Source: Streptococcus porci DSM 23759
GTDB lineage: Bacteria > Bacillota > Bacilli > Lactobacillales > Streptococcaceae
Direction: 5' to 3'
Assembly (NCBI RefSeq): GCF_000423765.1
Contig: NZ_AUIP01000001.1
Coordinates: 1-64,000 of the forward strand
Length of the DNA stretch: 64,000 bases
The notes beneath the pieces were generated by a model that did not search any database, was not told where the DNA came from, and was given only the letters and a program-made list of their open reading frames with translations. Position 1 is the stretch's first letter. The number at the start of each line of letters is the position of its first letter. Positions 1 to 7,655 of this stretch are shown here, one piece after another. A program made the translations under genes and the position numbers.

Positions 1-56
1 TTTTATAAATTTTAAGAGGCGTTAAAAAACAGTTTTCAGACGAAAGGAGATCGAAG

Positions 57-866
57 TTGAGTATAGATTTAAGTAACAAAAAAATTCCGAAAGAAGCAAT
101 TCAAGCATTAAAAACTATAGCGGAACTACTTGATAATATGTTAATTGGGGTGTATTTGTATGGTTCGGCAGTAATGGGTGGTTTACGTATGAATAGCGAT
201 GTAGATATTTTGGTAATAACAAATCAAAGTTTATCTGAAAAAACTCGAAGGAATCTTACAAATAGGTTAATGCTTATATCTGGGAAAATAGGAAACATAA
301 AAGATATGAGGCCTCTTGAAGTTACGGTCATAAATCAAAAGGATATTGTCCCTTGGCATTTCCCCCCCAAATATGAATTTATGTATGGCGAGTGGCTAAG
401 AGAGCAGTTTGAAAAGGGAGAAATTCCTGAGTCGACTTATGATCCGGATTTAGCAATACTTTTAGCACAACTAAGAAAAAATAGTATTAACCTTTTGGGA
501 CCAAAGGCAACAGAAGTAATTGAGCCTGTGCCAATGACAGATATTCGAAAAGCAATTAAAGAATCGTTGCCCGGGTTGATAGCTAGCATTAACGGTGACG
601 AACGCAATGTGATTTTAACTTTAGCCAGAATGTGGCTGACAGCATCTACTGGTGAAATTCGCTCAAAAGATCTGGCAGCTGAATGGGCGATACCTCAATT
701 ACCCGATGAGCATGCTACTTTACTCAACAAAGCGAGAGAGGCTTATTTAGGAGAGTGTGTTGACAAGTGGGAAGGAATGGAATCTGAGGTGGCTGAACTC
801 GTTAATCATATGAAAAAGTCTATAGAGTCTTCCCTTAATATCCAATTACCTTTTCGAATAGTTTAA
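57..866 (+). CDS. spw: ANT(9)-type spectinomycin nucleotidyltransferase
   Basis: Predicted to adenylylate spectinomycin in the cytoplasm, giving resistance. The 269-residue product has the nucleotidyltransferase signature YGSAVMGGLRMNSDVDILV near residues 36-54 (GS...DxD) and follows the Tn554 ANT(9)-Ia protein through most of its length (LEVTVIN, YGEWLR, ERNVILTLARMW, AAEWAIP) while clearly differing from it. Length and divergence fit the spw allele of staphylococcal and streptococcal aadE-spw-lsa(E)-lnu(B) cassettes; the exact allele is from memory. The start is TTG at 57, seven bases after the ribosome site AAAGGAGA (43-50). The other cassette genes are not in the window: lsa(E) and lnu(B) do not follow, so this is a fragment of that cassette or its other genes lie to the left. 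Confidence 0.85.
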   Translation: MSIDLSNKKIPKEAIQALKTIAELLDNMLIGVYLYGSAVMGGLRMNSDVDILVITNQSLSEKTRRNLTNRLMLISGKIGNIKDMRPLEVTVINQKDIVPWHFPPKYEFMYGEWLREQFEKGEIPESTYDPDLAILLAQLRKNSINLLGPKATEVIEPVPMTDIRKAIKESLPGLIASINGDERNVILTLARMWLTASTGEIRSKDLAAEWAIPQLPDEHATLLNKAREAYLGECVDKWEGMESEVAELVNHMKKSIESSLNIQLPFRIV

Positions 867-1265
867 ATATAACAAAGACTAGTTGTTAATGTGCATTATT
901 GATTGCTTCGATATGTTCCCCCATATATCAGTTTCTTAAAAAATAATCAAAATACCGTTGATACGTTCCCGCGAACGAAAGGGTTAAAAATCAGCTTAAG
1001 ACATCAATGCCATCAACTCGAGCCATGTGGAGTGTATAGCATTGTTGACTAGAATTTAGGTAAGACAGAGTAAATAGGCTGATAAATAAAGGATTTCTAA
1101 GTGTTGTTCAATTTAGAATGACGCTTGGGAATTTTTTATTTGCAGAGAAAGTTTGAATTTAAAAAGAGTGTGGAGTTGACAGATCTGTTATTTAGGGATT
1201 GAGTTGATGGGTTGGTTTATATAATCTTTCTTGAAAAAATTATATACTTTATAAAACGCTATATT
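867..1265. other. Non-coding stretch between spw and the defence block
   Basis: About 400 AT-rich bases without a convincing reading frame, clear terminator or recognised insertion sequence end. It is probably a junction left by earlier recombination between the resistance cassette and the restriction-modification block. I recognise nothing else in it. Confidence 0.4.
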
Positions 1266-1266
1266 T

Positions 1267-1276
1267 ATGCTATACT
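1267..1276 (+). promoter_or_regulatory. Extended -10 promoter of the HTH-methyltransferase operon
   Basis: TATGCTATACT (1266-1276) is an extended -10 box (TGnTATACT) 23 bases before the ATG at 1300. The -35 position holds only a weak TTTATA-like hexamer. Confidence 0.55.
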
Positions 1277-1299
1277 AACTATATAAGCAGGTGGAATAC

Positions 1300-1515
1300 A
1301 TGGATATAGGGAAAAAAATAAAACAAATAAGAAAGTCGATGTTTTTAACACAAGAAGAGTTCGCTGAAAAATTGAATGTTTCATTTTGCACTGTAAATAG
1401 ATGGGAAAATAATAAAGCAATTCCAAATTTAAATGCGCTAAAAAAGATAAAACATTTTTGCGAAGAAAACGAAATTGAATTCAAAATTTCTATGAAAGAT
1501 CTGGAGGTACTGTAA
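1300..1515 (+). CDS. Small XRE-family HTH protein, probable RM controller
   Basis: A 71-residue Cro/CI-type helix-turn-helix protein: the HTH spans about residues 4-50 (IGKKIKQIRKS...LTQEEFAEKLNVSFCTVNRWE). The ATG at 1300 is preferred over a GTG at 1291 because AGGTGG (1288-1293) sits six bases before it. Its stop codon directly abuts the ATG of the cytosine methyltransferase, so the two are translationally coupled. Position and size suggest a controller that sets methyltransferase expression. That is inference from context; no operator is evident beyond the AT-rich promoter. Confidence 0.75.
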   Translation: MDIGKKIKQIRKSMFLTQEEFAEKLNVSFCTVNRWENNKAIPNLNALKKIKHFCEENEIEFKISMKDLEVL

Positions 1516-2514
1516 ATGCAAGTATTGAGCTTATTTAGCGGATGTGGTGGATTAGATTTGGGATTTGAAAGAGCTGGATTTAAAATTCCAGTTGCTAATG
1601 AGTATGATAAAACAATTTGGGAAACCTTTAAACTGAATCATCCGAATACCAAATTAATAGAAGGCGATATTAGAAACCTATCAAAGAAAGATATTGCAGA
1701 GCATTTCAAAGGAAATATCGATGGAATTATTGGTGGACCTCCTTGTCAATCTTGGTCCGAAGCAGGATCTCTAAAGGGAATAGATGACGATAGAGGAAAG
1801 TTATTTTTTGATTATATTCGTTTATTAAAAGAGATTAAACCTAAATTTTTTCTAGCGGAAAATGTGAGTGGTATGTTAGCGAATAGACATTCAGAGGCAG
1901 TTAAGAATATCTTAGAAATGTTTGAGGAAGCTGGTTATATTACTACAATGACCCTCGTTAATGCCAAAGACTACGGAGTTGCACAAGATAGAAAGAGAGT
2001 CTTCTATATAGGATTTAGAAGTGATTTAGAAGTCAATTTTGAATTTCCTAAGGGATCAACTTCTGATGATAGTAAAAAGATTACATTAAAAGACGTTATC
2101 TGGGACTTGCAAGAAACTGCTGTACCTGCGAGTGAAAAAAATAAAAGTAATCCAGAAGCAATAAACAATAATGAATATTTCATTGGATCATTTTCAACAA
2201 TTTTCATGAGTAGAAATAGAGTTCGTTCGTGGGATGAACAAGGGTATACTGTACAGGCGTCAGGGAGACAGTGTCAACTTCATCCTCAGGCTCCAAAGAT
2301 GATAAAGTTTGAAAAAAATGATTGTAGATTTGTAGAAGGAAAAGAGCATCTCTATAGGAGATTAACAGTAAGAGAGGTAGCTAGAGTTCAAGGATTTCCT
2401 GATGATTTTAAGTTTATCTATGATAGTGTAGATACTGGATATAAAATGATTGGTAATGCAGTACCTGTGAACTTAGCATATGAAATAGCATTAGCAATTA
2501 AATCAGTACTTTAA
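1516..2514 (+). CDS. C5-cytosine DNA methyltransferase, M.HaeIII-like
   Basis: Methylates cytosine C5 using S-adenosylmethionine and should protect host DNA from the partner nuclease encoded convergently at 2557-3384. All hallmark motifs are present: [12 protein letters not shown] (motif I), GGPPCQSW with catalytic Cys77 (motif IV), AENVSGM (VI), [12 protein letters not shown] (VIII) and [11 protein letters not shown] (X). Long stretches match M.HaeIII as I remember it, including the target-recognition part ([46 protein letters not shown]), so the target is probably GGCC. The length of 332 residues is normal for the family. A GGAGGT ribosome site lies inside the preceding HTH gene. Confidence 0.92.
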   Translation: MQVLSLFSGCGGLDLGFERAGFKIPVANEYDKTIWETFKLNHPNTKLIEGDIRNLSKKDIAEHFKGNIDGIIGGPPCQSWSEAGSLKGIDDDRGKLFFDYIRLLKEIKPKFFLAENVSGMLANRHSEAVKNILEMFEEAGYITTMTLVNAKDYGVAQDRKRVFYIGFRSDLEVNFEFPKGSTSDDSKKITLKDVIWDLQETAVPASEKNKSNPEAINNNEYFIGSFSTIFMSRNRVRSWDEQGYTVQASGRQCQLHPQAPKMIKFEKNDCRFVEGKEHLYRRLTVREVARVQGFPDDFKFIYDSVDTGYKMIGNAVPVNLAYEIALAIKSVL

Positions 2515-2519
2515 AAATA

Positions 2520-2551
2520 AAAACCAGCAAATACTATAGTTGCTGGTTTTT
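2520..2551. terminator. Shared bidirectional terminator between M and R genes
   Basis: AAAACCAGCAA (2520-2530) pairs perfectly with TTGCTGGTTTT (2540-2550) across a nine-base loop, with an A-run before and a T-run after, so it can terminate both the methyltransferase and the converging restriction operon. Confidence 0.85.
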
Positions 2552-2556
2552 GCTTT

Positions 2557-3384
2557 TTATAATTTTCTTGGGACAATAATGTTGTATTGATCTTCTAAGG
2601 TATCGAGTATATGATTATGGTTAAGTCTAGTGGGTTCTACGGTAACAAATTCACCTAGAGCAAAAAGTTCCCTAGGATTTTCAATTACTGTTGGTTGCTC
2701 TAAAGACTCATATGGTTGAAACTTTGTATAAACATTTTTTCCGCGGTTAGTGCCTTCTGTCATTGGATTTATAGGTCTATATGCAACTTTGAATGACTCT
2801 GTAGCTTCAATAACTGTTTCAACAGTTATTTCTTCTAAATTATTAATAAGATTTAAAATACTATTAGGCACAGTGTTATCTATTATCATACAATTTGCAA
2901 CATGCTCTCCTTTACCAAACCCTCTTGCAACGGTTAGGATATCCTTAGCAGTAAAGATATCGGTAAAATCCTGTGCGGTATTTCCAGTTCTTCTTCCAAA
3001 GCAAATACTTACACCAACGTAAGGGGCAATAGCAGTTTCTGCCCATTGATTTGCCCATTTAGTAGCTTCTAAAGTCATTCTTTCAAAAGCTTCTGTACCA
3101 AATTCTTCTAGAAATCTAACGTGACCATACCAATTTCCGAAATAGTCTGCATTAGTCAACTTTGCAGATATTTTTATTGGTTCTCCTTTAGACAATTCAA
3201 TAATTACGTCTGTTTTATTACTTCTATTTACACTACCGATTCCCCTACATGAGATTATTTCAGAGGAGGGAACAATCCCTTCTTTAATCATCCATTCAGG
3301 TAAATCATTTGGTAAACTTTCACCTATATGATTATTAACCATTTCCACTAAATCATTTTCAAATTTATCAGATTTTTTTGACAT
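2557..3384 (-). CDS. Putative type II restriction endonuclease, partner of the HaeIII-like methylase
   Basis: A 275-residue protein predicted to cut unmethylated DNA, probably GGCC. It is assigned by convergent pairing with the M.HaeIII-like gene and by a PD-(D/E)xK-like core: Asp59 (NKTDVIIEL) and Ser73-Ala-Lys75 (IKISAK), with serine in place of the usual acidic residue. I cannot place it with certainty in the HaeIII or NgoPII endonuclease families. The ATG at 3384 is chosen because AAGGGGG lies six bases upstream; an in-frame ATG at 3420 lies inside the preceding HTH gene. It is the last gene of a five-gene minus-strand operon that also encodes the ABC-3C system. Confidence 0.7.
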   Translation of the reverse strand: MSKKSDKFENDLVEMVNNHIGESLPNDLPEWMIKEGIVPSSEIISCRGIGSVNRSNKTDVIIELSKGEPIKISAKLTNADYFGNWYGHVRFLEEFGTEAFERMTLEATKWANQWAETAIAPYVGVSICFGRRTGNTAQDFTDIFTAKDILTVARGFGKGEHVANCMIIDNTVPNSILNLINNLEEITVETVIEATESFKVAYRPINPMTEGTNRGKNVYTKFQPYESLEQPTVIENPRELFALGEFVTVEPTRLNHNHILDTLEDQYNIIVPRKL

Positions 3385-3385
3385 G

Positions 3386-3598
3386 TTAATCCCCCTTAAC
3401 AGTTTCCATAATATCTTCAATACCGCAGTCTAAAACACTACAAATCTTCAACAGCACATCTGTTGTGACATTTTCACCTTTTCCTAATTTAGCAAGAGAG
3501 GAAGAACTGATACCAGATTCTTCTCTCAATTTAGTTTTAGACCAACCTATATCAATGAGTCGTTTCCATAATTTGTTGTAGCTTATTTTAAGATTCAT
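3386..3598 (-). CDS. XRE-family HTH regulator
   Basis: A 70-residue Cro/CI-type protein beginning MNLKISYNKLWKRLID with an HTH in WSKTKLREESGISSSSLAKLGKGENVTTDVLLKIC; this compact family is common beside restriction systems. The start could be 3604 or 3598; AAGGGAG (about 3608-3614) serves either. The gene overlaps the 3' end of the ABC ATPase gene by about 11 bases and ends one base before the restriction gene starts, so it is co-transcribed with both. It may regulate the operon, perhaps at the repeat array at 6611-6645 (inference). Confidence 0.8.
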   Translation of the reverse strand: MNLKISYNKLWKRLIDIGWSKTKLREESGISSSSLAKLGKGENVTTDVLLKICSVLDCGIEDIMETVKGD

Positions 3599-5249
3599 TT
3601 TCATTCGCTCCCTTACTCCAAGAAATACCGAATAATTCATTACCATTATCTGATAGTCGTAATACAGTATTATCTTTTAATACTTTTTCAGTTTCTGATC
3701 CATAAGATGCGGTCTTATCAATTGCAATAAATACTTGTTTACCAAGTTTAGCTGTTTGTGTGTATAGTTTTACTAGTCCAGCTATTGCTTGATCACTTAT
3801 ATTTTTAAATAACAATGAGTCATGCGCTAACATTGGTAAATTTGTTAAGTATAGTATTGCTAAATCAAGCACAAGTACACCCTTAAATTTTGTACCAGTT
3901 CCATCGTCATCTGGTGTATGGAACGAATAGCTGTTGTATGCTTTTAATGTAATTTGAGGTGACTTACGAACATCAGGGTAGAGTACATCATTGAATTCAC
4001 GCATTTTAGCGTTTATTATACTTTGAAGTTCTACCAATATTTCTTCAATACTACGCTTCAAGTCTTTGTCAGCATCCAGTTTGATTTTATTTAATTTGTT
4101 TTCATCAAGATAGGCTTTGTTTTGTTCTTTCAAGGCATTAATAGTAGATGTTAATTCTGTGTATTTATCTAAGAAATCAGCTGATAAATGTGTCGAAGCT
4201 CCAATTTCACTAAGTTGTATATTTGTGTTCTGTAAGACATCTTCAATTTGTTTCAACTCGTGTGTAAGCTGTTCTTTTTCATTACTGAATTCTGAGTCCA
4301 AAATTTTTGCTAACTTTTTATGGTACTTCTCAATCTCGAAAATTTTTTTAACTTCTACACTAGGGAAAAATTCCTGTAAGGAAGAAACATCGGCTTCAGT
4401 AGGGTAGAGACCATACTCTAAACTAATATCAAGTAACTTTAATCTTCGTTGTTTGTCTAGCATGAGTTTTTCAAGTTCTAACTTTTGATTTTTTAACTTA
4501 ATCTTTTGCTTACTGTTTTCTAAATCTTGAGAATTTATTCTTAGATTTTCTTCATCCTCTTGTAATTGTGATAGCTGATATTCAAGCTCTTTTATTCTTG
4601 CTGCGTTTAATTCAAATTGTTTTTGACCACCAATTAGATTTGATATGAAGTTATATTTTCTAGCTTCTTTAAATGCCTTTAATTTGTTTTTGCTTTCTGT
4701 TAATTTTTCGCGATAGATTTCAATATCGTCATAATAATCAAAAAGTTGAATTAGTGTTGTCAGAGCCCCCTCTGATGATTGACTGCTATAAACCTTTAAT
4801 GGATAGTCTAGATCTTGATTGGATTTACCAGCAATTCTAAAAAATCCACTAACCCCAAGTCTAAAAGATAAACCTTTATTGTTTAAATCGTATTTATCTT
4901 TTAAAAAATCCATATAATCGTCTTTGGTATGTGTTTTATCAATGACATCGTATCCATTTTTGTATTCAATAATTTTTTCTGAGTTTTCCGTATCTCTTGA
5001 AAAATAGTAAGTTTTATCGAATTTAAAAGAAAAGTAAATGGGATGATCCCCGACCTTTTTGACAGCAACAGATTTCAAATAACTAGTGCCACCAAAAATG
5101 AAATCAATCGCTAGCAAAGTAGAGGACTTTCCAATTGAGTTATCGGCATTATCCATTCCCATTACGACATTAAGTCCTAAATGGAATTTAATAGGTTCTC
5201 TAATTTCACCTTCTTTTTTAAAGGCAGGAGACCACATTTCTATAAGCAT
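3588..5249 (-). CDS. ABC-3C system SMC/Rad50-like ATPase (DUF2326-type)
   Basis: A 553-residue ATPase of an ABC three-component (ABC-3C) conflict system. The N-terminal P-loop is GMDNADNSIGKSSTLLAIDF, with Gly40-Lys41-Ser42. The middle, about residues 180-410, is a long coiled coil rich in E, K, L and Q. The C-terminal ATPase half carries VLVLDLAILYL and MLAHDSLLFKN, where HDS occupies the usual Walker B/D-loop position. The layout matches DUF2326 proteins, described by Krishnan, Burroughs, Iyer and Aravind as ABC-3C ATPases. The start at 5249 overlaps the previous gene by ten bases. A role in anti-phage defence is expected from the family but not shown here. Confidence 0.8.
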   Translation of the reverse strand: MLIEMWSPAFKKEGEIREPIKFHLGLNVVMGMDNADNSIGKSSTLLAIDFIFGGTSYLKSVAVKKVGDHPIYFSFKFDKTYYFSRDTENSEKIIEYKNGYDVIDKTHTKDDYMDFLKDKYDLNNKGLSFRLGVSGFFRIAGKSNQDLDYPLKVYSSQSSEGALTTLIQLFDYYDDIEIYREKLTESKNKLKAFKEARKYNFISNLIGGQKQFELNAARIKELEYQLSQLQEDEENLRINSQDLENSKQKIKLKNQKLELEKLMLDKQRRLKLLDISLEYGLYPTEADVSSLQEFFPSVEVKKIFEIEKYHKKLAKILDSEFSNEKEQLTHELKQIEDVLQNTNIQLSEIGASTHLSADFLDKYTELTSTINALKEQNKAYLDENKLNKIKLDADKDLKRSIEEILVELQSIINAKMREFNDVLYPDVRKSPQITLKAYNSYSFHTPDDDGTGTKFKGVLVLDLAILYLTNLPMLAHDSLLFKNISDQAIAGLVKLYTQTAKLGKQVFIAIDKTASYGSETEKVLKDNTVLRLSDNGNELFGISWSKGANENES

Positions 5250-5464
5250 ATTTTTACCTCCCCTGAATCAGACATCTCGATTGCATTTAGAGCATATAAA
5301 CAATCCATTATAGATAAAAAGTCTGTTGGCTCTTTCAGGTATTTAGAAATTGCTCTAAATAACGTCACTACATGGTTGTTTCCATTTTTTATTTCCTCTA
5401 GTACCAATGGAAGGTAAAACAATGTGCTGTTTTTATAAGAGTATAGTTTATTTGGTAATTGCAT
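5240..5464 (-). CDS. ABC-3C system middle component, small
   Basis: A 74-residue protein beginning MQLPNKLYSYKNSTLFYLPLV, followed by a winged-helix-like alpha-helical region. Small proteins with this start and position, between the C-terminal component and the DUF2326 ATPase, are the middle component of ABC-3C systems; I cannot say whether it is type MC6 or MC7. Its ATG overlaps the stop of the upstream gene as TAATG, and it overlaps the ATPase gene downstream, so the three are translationally coupled. It probably bridges the ATPase and the effector-bearing protein. Confidence 0.7.
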   Translation of the reverse strand: MQLPNKLYSYKNSTLFYLPLVLEEIKNGNNHVVTLFRAISKYLKEPTDFLSIMDCLYALNAIEMSDSGEVKICL

Positions 5465-6588
5465 TACTCTAACACCTCACATTTCTGAATAAAGAAAGAA
5501 ACAATCATTTGGCAAAAGTATATGTCCTGCAATGTTGCATGATGTATTTTCTCAGAGATAGTATTGAAAATTTCAAGACTATCTTTATTTGATTTTTTGA
5601 GTTTTTTGTACATACTCCTCATTTGATTTTGAATTTCAATATAATCAATTTTTCCTCGCTTATCTAAACTAACGAGAATTTTATCAAGTGTCACATAGTT
5701 ATCAATTACTTGATTTTTCACAGTGTTATATAAAGTTCTATTTTGGTCAATCGCTATCTTATCGGTTAATTCTTTAGGATCAAACGAAATGTCGTAGTCG
5801 TCGTATTTTAATTTATTCATCCGGATTAGAACTTCTGTTATTCCTTCATCGAGTTGTATTGCGGATAGTGTTTGTTGAGAAATGTTATTAGATGCCAGAA
5901 TTCTTTTTATATTAGCCAATTGTTTGGTGATACTTTTTCTTTTATCTGATTGATAAGTCAAAAAACAATCGGGACATAAAGTAATTAAATTGGATACATC
6001 TGTACCTTTAGATTTATCAATCATTGAAATTTCATAATTCGCATAATCTAATCCATTATTTGTTTTTATTAAAAGGGAATCACAAGATGGGAATGCACAC
6101 CTATTGTTTGATTCAACTAGTAAAAATCTCCCATGTTTCTTTTTAAGAGCTGATGACTGTGAACGAAGATTATTCTTCTGAATCGCATCTGCTGGAGATA
6201 CTCCTGCTCTTTGTCTAATAATATCGGCGAAAATTTGAGGGACTCTAGTTGCGACATTATCAGTGTCAATATCAGGAAAATATCCTGACATTTCATCAGC
6301 CAATGATTCAATACAGTCAAATCCTCTAGACTCAATAGATAGTTCCATATTTTCAGTATTTAAGTTGTATAGAAGTTGCGTTGCCATTTTTTTACTGAAA
6401 CTTCTATTTGGCTTTGTATAACTAATTAGAGTTGAATCGGCTTTATCACTCGCAATTCCAATTCGAGATAAAAAAGAATCACAATCTTCTTCAGTAATCA
6501 TTTCAATGAGCTCTCTAAAAAATATTGGAACAGTAGCTCCATTTGATAAATGTCTTTTTAAGATTTTGAACAATGTAGGAAAATCCAA
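5464..6588 (-). CDS. ABC-3C C-terminal component with degenerate HNH-like zinc domain
   Basis: A 374-residue first gene of the ABC-3C operon. The N-terminal half is alpha-helical. Near residues 156-213 lies an HNH-like knuckle with cysteine pairs CAFPSC (164, 169) and CPDC (205, 208); where active HNH domains have the catalytic histidine pair, this protein reads YEISMID with no histidine, so it may bind zinc without cutting DNA. The C-terminal third resembles the ABC-3C terminal component by position only. The start is taken as TTG at 6588 because AAAGGAGG (about 6596-6603) stands seven bases before it; a TTG at 6618 has no such site. Confidence 0.65.
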   Translation of the reverse strand: MDFPTLFKILKRHLSNGATVPIFFRELIEMITEEDCDSFLSRIGIASDKADSTLISYTKPNRSFSKKMATQLLYNLNTENMELSIESRGFDCIESLADEMSGYFPDIDTDNVATRVPQIFADIIRQRAGVSPADAIQKNNLRSQSSALKKKHGRFLLVESNNRCAFPSCDSLLIKTNNGLDYANYEISMIDKSKGTDVSNLITLCPDCFLTYQSDKRKSITKQLANIKRILASNNISQQTLSAIQLDEGITEVLIRMNKLKYDDYDISFDPKELTDKIAIDQNRTLYNTVKNQVIDNYVTLDKILVSLDKRGKIDYIEIQNQMRSMYKKLKKSNKDSLEIFNTISEKIHHATLQDIYFCQMIVSFFIQKCEVLE

Positions 6589-6610
6589 ATATATGCCTCC
6601 TTTCAAATTT

Positions 6611-6645
6611 TGTACCAACTTGTACCATCATGTACAAAAGTGTCC
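6611..6645. promoter_or_regulatory. TGTAC repeats with 10-bp period, operator-like
   Basis: TGTAC occurs at 6611, 6621 and 6631, with TGTCC at 6641, exactly ten bases apart, in the leader between the minus-strand -10 box (6665-6670) and the ribosome site of the ABC-3C operon. One-helical-turn spacing of a palindromic GTAC core is what a multimeric repressor site would look like. The small HTH proteins encoded nearby are candidate binders (inference). Confidence 0.5.
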
Positions 6646-6664
6646 CTATTTGAAAAGAGGCCTT

Positions 6665-6670
6665 TATTAT
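6665..6670 (-). promoter_or_regulatory. -10 box of the ABC-3C/restriction operon
   Basis: TATAAT on the minus strand, placed to start transcription near 6658, just before the TGTAC array. No good -35 hexamer is seen 17 bases upstream. Confidence 0.5.
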
Positions 6671-6747
6671 AATGATGACAGATCCAATTGATAAATATTT
6701 CGTAAATTAATTATATCACGAGCAGTTATCTTGGGTCAAAAAAGATA

Positions 6748-6776
6748 TTTGCGAATCTATATATGATATTCGCAAA
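6748..6776. promoter_or_regulatory. Perfect 9-bp inverted repeat, candidate operator
   Basis: TTTGCGAAT (6748-6756) and ATTCGCAAA (6768-6776) form a perfect palindrome with an 11-base spacer between the divergent defence operon and the phage early genes. No T-run follows, which argues for a protein-binding site rather than a terminator. Confidence 0.5.
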
Positions 6777-6810
6777 AACAAATACAAAATCTCATAAAAA
6801 GTTCAAGTAG

Positions 6811-6936
6811 GCCTACAAGAACGGACGAGATGCAAAAGTGAATTTAGAAATTACCAACTATATAGATGAAGTAAGTAGTAGTCTAGGTAATTTTGAAATT
6901 TCAATGCACCGACCGTATTTTGTTGCGCCTATTTGA
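6811..6936 (+). other. Unrecognised 41-codon open stretch, possible gene remnant
   Basis: An open frame between two stops reads AYKNGRDAKVNLEITNYIDE then VSSSLGNFEISMHRPYFVAP. It has no ribosome site and only an internal GTG start. It may be the debris of a gene lost when the defence block joined the prophage. I do not recognise the family. Confidence 0.25.
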
Positions 6937-6949
6937 TGCCAACTTCTAA

Positions 6950-6985
6950 AACTGTGGTGTGTTGAAATACCACAGTTCTTTTTGT
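6950..6985 (+). terminator. Intrinsic terminator before the early phage module
   Basis: AACTGTGGT (6950-6958) pairs perfectly with ACCACAGTT (6969-6977), followed by CTTTTTGTTT. It isolates the early phage genes from upstream transcription. Confidence 0.8.
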
Positions 6986-7022
6986 TTCTCGTCCTTTGAG
7001 TAGGAAGGTTGAAACAGAAATT

Positions 7023-7643
7023 ATGAAGATTAAATGGCAAGACAACAACAAAAAAGTAGAACTAGACGTGGAATTAGATGAATTAAAAGGGTGGCTAAAG
7101 ATTGATGTGATTGAAGATGAATCAGAAGAAGAACTGCAAGAACGAATTCAAGAAGCAATTAACGAAAAATACAATAAACCAGATTACAACAACTGGCACA
7201 GACACAATCGTCATGTAGGTTATTCCAAAAAAGTATCTGAAGATGGAGACGATTATTTTGGTCACTTCAAAGAACCGTTAATAACTGAAGTTGAAGATAG
7301 CACTATCTTTTATAAAGACGAGATTGAGAGAAGTCATCAAGAAGAATTGGAAAATTGCTATAGGTTTCTAACTAAGCACATTAATAAACAAGAGCTTGTT
7401 GATTTGTTTACTAAGGTTGTTTTTGAAGGATACACGCTTAGAGAAATTGCGATACTTCAAAATCCAAGACCAGAAGGGATGAGCGAGAAAGAATACAAGA
7501 AGCTAATCGCAAAAGTAGAAAACAATCTCTCTCATAAATTAGTAAGGGTTCGAAAAAAATTAGAAAAAATAATTTTAGAAACGTCCGATTTTGATGTCTC
7601 TCGTGGCTACCTAGTAGAGGATAACTCCTCTAGAAATTTATAG
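7023..7643 (+). CDS. Sigma-70 region 4-like phage regulatory protein
   Basis: A 206-residue protein with a charged N-terminus (KIKWQDNNKKVELDVELDEL) and a C-terminal helix-turn-helix like sigma region 4: KQELVDLFTKVVFEGYTLREIAI, an insert PRPEGMSEKEYKKL, then a recognition-like helix near VENNLSHKLVRVRKKLEK. Proteins of this layout open the early region of many Firmicute prophages and transposon-like elements. ATG at 7023 is the only good start codon; AGGAAGG is 15 bases upstream, which is far, so expression may be weak. Its last 20 codons overlap the conserved box of the hairpin motif at 7582-7632. It may recruit RNA polymerase to phage promoters (inference). Confidence 0.6.
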   Translation: MKIKWQDNNKKVELDVELDELKGWLKIDVIEDESEEELQERIQEAINEKYNKPDYNNWHRHNRHVGYSKKVSEDGDDYFGHFKEPLITEVEDSTIFYKDEIERSHQEELENCYRFLTKHINKQELVDLFTKVVFEGYTLREIAILQNPRPEGMSEKEYKKLIAKVENNLSHKLVRVRKKLEKIILETSDFDVSRGYLVEDNSSRNL

Positions 7644-7650
7644 GAGGTCA
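7582..7650 (+). promoter_or_regulatory. Repeated hairpin motif, copy A
   Basis: First of three copies. The conserved box CGTCCGATTTT (7582-7592) is followed by the core GGCTACC (7605-7611) and by TAGAGGA (7615-7621), which pairs perfectly with TCCTCTA (7626-7632) across TAAC. An alternative CTCT/AGAG pairing around the GGCTACC core excludes this one. The ribosome site AGGAGGT of the antirepressor follows at about 7642. Confidence 0.6.
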
Positions 7651-7655
7651 TTAGG

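Noticed and set aside
2004..2207. Minus-strand frame inside the M.HaeIII-like gene
   Set aside because: Opposite-strand shadow of a conserved methyltransferase, with no supporting signals.
6619..7022. A CI-type lysogeny repressor next to the antirepressor
   Set aside because: No HTH frame of that type is found here; the only small HTH proteins belong to the restriction/ABC-3C block. A repressor may lie left of the window.
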